A DNA stretch of 64,000 nucleotides from Cognatundibacterium luofuense (GTDB taxonomy: Bacteria > Pseudomonadota > Gammaproteobacteria > Burkholderiales > Burkholderiaceae_D): assembly GCF_018139685.1 (NCBI RefSeq), contig NZ_JAGSPN010000013.1:1-64000 (forward strand), written 5' to 3'. This document shows positions 61,441-64,000 of the stretch, piece by piece (the stretch's first letter is position 1; each line of letters begins with the position of its first letter). The position numbers and the translations under genes are program-made. A model generated the notes under the pieces. That model searched no databases. It had not been told where the DNA came from and was given only the letters and a program-made list of their open reading frames with translations.

Positions 61441-64000
61441 TTAAGCTATTTGTGTTGCCTGCCGGGCAGACAATGCTTGCATCAAATCTTCTTTGGTAAT
61501 ACGAATCGGATTATTGACCGGATCAATAGCTTCACTGGATTTCATGGCACGTGTTGTTGCGCTGTTAGCTGCCCCATCGACAAGATTACGTAAATCCCGG
61601 CCAGAATAAGCTTCAGTTTGTGCGGCAAGATCCAGTACGACTACATCAATATCCGCACTTACTGGTTTATTACGGAGAAGATTTTTAAGAATAGCCTGCC
61701 GTGCTTGCAGCTCTGGTAAAGGAATTGCAATTTTTTGAAGAAAGCGTGAAAGGATTGCACTATCTAAAAACTCCGGATGATTTGTCGCACCAAGCACAAA
61801 TACTTGCCCGGCCTGACTCTTAATACCATCCATTTCCTGCAAAAATTGTCCGACGATCTCTTCTGTTGTCACTTCATTGTCCGAGCCTGTGCGCTGTCCT
61901 GCAAGTATCTCCATTTCATCAATAAATAAGATACAAGGGGACATTTTGCGTGCCTTCTCAAACATGTCGCGCACGGCAGCACCAGAATGTCCGATGTATT
62001 TCTGACGTAATTCTGCTGTAGTCGGTGCAAAGAAAGACAAGCCTGATTGAGAAGCCAGTACACGGGCTAACTGTGTTTTACCAGTGCCCGGAGGGCCATA
62101 CAGTAATGCACTGCGCGGAGCGTCAATGCCGGAACTGCGTAATACTTCAGCATTTTTCAGCATCTTACCAAGAGTGACGAACTGATCCTTGACACTGTCA
62201 GGCAATACAATATCCTCCCAACTCAAATCAGCTACTTTCACAACTTCTTGCGCCTCGTTCAGTTGACTGGTCATATCGGCTAACTGCAGCACGACGGGAT
62301 TTGCCTCATTGATTAATTCGCCCGTTGTCAGTGCACGTGTTGTCGCCCGGCTTCCGGCCCCCTTAACCAGCGTGTTCAAGTCCCGTCCTGACTTCCCTTC
62401 TGTTAGTAAGGCGATTTGATGAGCTCCGTGTTCCAGATCGAAGTCGATCGGCTTATTCTTAAGGATAATTTTAAGGATTGCTGTTCGGGTTGCGAGGTCT
62501 GGCAGCGGCAACTCTAATTTGGGCTCGAGACGTGAAGCCACGGCTGAGTCCAGTAAGGCAGGATGATTGGTTGCTGCAAGAACAAAGACCATACCATTCT
62601 GACTCTTAATGCCGTCCATTTCTTGTAGCAACTGACCAATAATTTCAGTCGAAACAGAGTTAGCCTGATCGCCCGAGCGTGACGGCGCAAGAATTTCAAT
62701 CTCGTCAATAAATAAAATGCAAGGCGACTGAGACCGAGCACGTTCAAACAAGTTCTTAACGGCAAAGCCTGATTCACCAAGATTGCTTTTACGAATTTCA
62801 GCTGTCGAGGCTGCGATATAACCTAATCCGGATTCACCTGCCAGTACTTTAGCCAGTTGAGTTTTACCAGTCCCGGGCGGTCCCCACAATAATGCGCCGG
62901 AAGGAACATCAATTCCGGATTTTTTCAGCGCCTCATGACTCTTTAACATTTTACCGAGGTTGATAAATTGGTTTTTGATGTTCTCGGGTAAGACAATATC
63001 GTCCCAGGTCTGATCAAGTACGTCCGTAGAACTCTTACCTCGTACAAGGCGAATTTCTTTGAGTATTTCCGCCTCGGTAGGGTCATTGCGACCAGTAAGA
63101 TCTGCGGCTAAAGAGACGACAAGTGTTTCTAAATCACGTCCGGCAAAACCAGTTGTGTCTCTGATGACTTTACTCAGATCATCAGGAACAATTAACTTTG
63201 CTTTTTTCATTTCGTTTCGCAATATTTTTTCGCGGCAACGGTTATCCGGCAGCCCAATTTCAATGCGGGTTGTGAAACGGCTCATGACTGCAGAATCAAT
63301 ATTTTCGTGAAGATTCGTGGCACCAATGACGAGGATCTTAGTCTTGCTATCACTTGCAATACCACCCCATTGCACCAGGAATTCTTTCAGCATTTCGGTG
63401 TCAAAATTGACGTTGCCTGTGGCATTACTGCTTGAGCGTGACTTAAATACACCTTCACATTCATCAACAAATAAAATAGCTGGTTGGTGTTTTCTCAGTT
63501 CTGAGAAAATTGCCTGTACTTTTGGCCCTGTATGACCCTGATACTGTCCTTTCAGATCACTTTCGCTGATTTTCTGGAAAAATAAATTCCCCGTTTTAGC
63601 TAATACATTTGCGATACTGGTTTTACCAGTTCCCGGAGGACCATACAGCAAAATGCCTTTTGGGCTGACATCAGATTCGCTGGTAAATAGCTCAATCAGC
63701 TTGATTAATTTGTTGCTGGTTTCATCTGGTAAAGCGATTTGCGACCAGGCTTTTGCAAGTTCAAGGTCTTTCTCATACTGAGTTTTACAGATCGCATACG
63801 CGTCTTTGACGGATTTAAACTCTATAAATCCGTCCGCCAGCGTATTCATCACTGGGCGGATAGATTCGAGCTTGGCTGCAATTAAACGATTAAATTCCGG
63901 ATATTTATTTAGTGAAGCATCGCCAGAAACGATTAATTCATGAGCATTATGCTTGTAGCCTAATTTCAGTCGCTGCTGAGTTTTTTCTGAACTTGCTGTA
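61441..64000 (-). CDS. Protein with three tandem AAA+ ATPase domains, 5' end outside the window
   Basis: At least 850 residues; the reading frame stays open to the window edge (upstream residues include KTQQRLKLGYKHNAHELIVS), so the N-terminus is missing. Three AAA+ domains of about 270 residues follow in series. Walker A motifs: LLYGPPGTGKTSI, LLWGPPGTGKTQL, LLYGPPGTGKTQL. Walker B: LFVDECEG, LFIDEIEIL, LFIDEMEIL. Sensor/arginine-finger regions resemble FtsH/Cdc48-type (classical AAA) modules. Domains 2 and 3 are highly alike (WDDIVLPENIKNQF and WEDIVLPDSVKDQF), indicating a recent duplication. No protease domain is seen. It probably unfolds or remodels proteins. Gene ends at a terminator, upstream of the caspase-type operon. 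Confidence 0.85.
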   Translation of the reverse strand, partial: TASSEKTQQRLKLGYKHNAHELIVSGDASLNKYPEFNRLIAAKLESIRPVMNTLADGFIEFKSVKDAYAICKTQYEKDLELAKAWSQIALPDETSNKLIKLIELFTSESDVSPKGILLYGPPGTGKTSIANVLAKTGNLFFQKISESDLKGQYQGHTGPKVQAIFSELRKHQPAILFVDECEGVFKSRSSSNATGNVNFDTEMLKEFLVQWGGIASDSKTKILVIGATNLHENIDSAVMSRFTTRIEIGLPDNRCREKILRNEMKKAKLIVPDDLSKVIRDTTGFAGRDLETLVVSLAADLTGRNDPTEAEILKEIRLVRGKSSTDVLDQTWDDIVLPENIKNQFINLGKMLKSHEALKKSGIDVPSGALLWGPPGTGKTQLAKVLAGESGLGYIAASTAEIRKSNLGESGFAVKNLFERARSQSPCILFIDEIEILAPSRSGDQANSVSTEIIGQLLQEMDGIKSQNGMVFVLAATNHPALLDSAVASRLEPKLELPLPDLATRTAILKIILKNKPIDFDLEHGAHQIALLTEGKSGRDLNTLVKGAGSRATTRALTTGELINEANPVVLQLADMTSQLNEAQEVVKVADLSWEDIVLPDSVKDQFVTLGKMLKNAEVLRSSGIDAPRSALLYGPPGTGKTQLARVLASQSGLSFFAPTTAELRQKYIGHSGAAVRDMFEKARKMSPCILFIDEMEILAGQRTGSDNEVTTEEIVGQFLQEMDGIKSQAGQVFVLGATNHPEFLDSAILSRFLQKIAIPLPELQARQAILKNLLRNKPVSADIDVVVLDLAAQTEAYSGRDLRNLVDGAANSATTRAMKSSEAIDPVNNPIRITKEDLMQALSARQATQIA

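Overview
The window reads as chromosomal DNA of a mid-GC Gram-negative bacterium, most likely a betaproteobacterium (Burkholderiales/Oxalobacteraceae-like). The evidence is the gene content: TonB receptor, lipoproteins with lipoboxes, a CzcCBA-type RND pump, NodT-type outer membrane factor, PA0069-type radical SAM protein and type II asparaginase. The genus is not determinable by eye. No rRNA, tRNA or CRISPR array was seen.

Layout: 0-1 kb holds two decayed insertion sequences (IS3 and IS5 families). 1.1-5.3 kb is a minus-strand ABC export operon (ATPase, FtsX-type permease, LolA-like periplasmic protein, outer-membrane barrel). 5.4-7.8 kb is repeat-rich: nine copies of an 18-bp motif around an alpha/beta hydrolase gene, then a 271-bp MITE-like element. 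8.4-12.5 kb encodes asparaginase, a PKD-repeat lipoprotein and an unknown exported protein. 12.7-15.3 kb is a NarL/NarX-like two-component system. 15.5-23.5 kb is a heavy-metal RND efflux operon with a divergent OmpR/HK pair. 23.7-30.6 kb has MgtC, a papain-like exported protein, a large HD-GYP sensor, small membrane proteins and an AEC transporter. 31.8-36.3 kb is a TetR-controlled redox/hydrolase cluster with three matching palindromic operators and gene fragments on both flanks. 37-46 kb has an acyltransferase, exported hydrolase, flavin reductase, methionine aminopeptidase, GlxA-type regulator with divergent isochorismatase-like hydrolase, TonB receptor and SnoaL-like protein. 46-54 kb has a radical SAM protein, several regulators (LysR, His-rich PadR, ArsR) and small enzymes.

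The right end (54.3-64 kb) is the most unusual part: exported/lipoprotein genes, an ECF sigma factor with a transmembrane anti-sigma partner, and facing them an operon of a single-pass membrane protein, a SulP-like transporter and a caspase-like peptidase, preceded by a protein with three tandem AAA+ ATPase domains that runs off the window. The anti-sigma factor and the small membrane protein appear to share the same periplasmic domain, with two cysteines exactly 66 residues apart in each, which ties the two transcription units into one candidate system.

Three repeat families run through the intergenic DNA: the 18-bp motif cluster (5.4-7.5 kb), an approximately 90-bp structured repeat (eight copies, mostly just downstream of genes), and the MITE-like element with a partial second copy at 48.15 kb.
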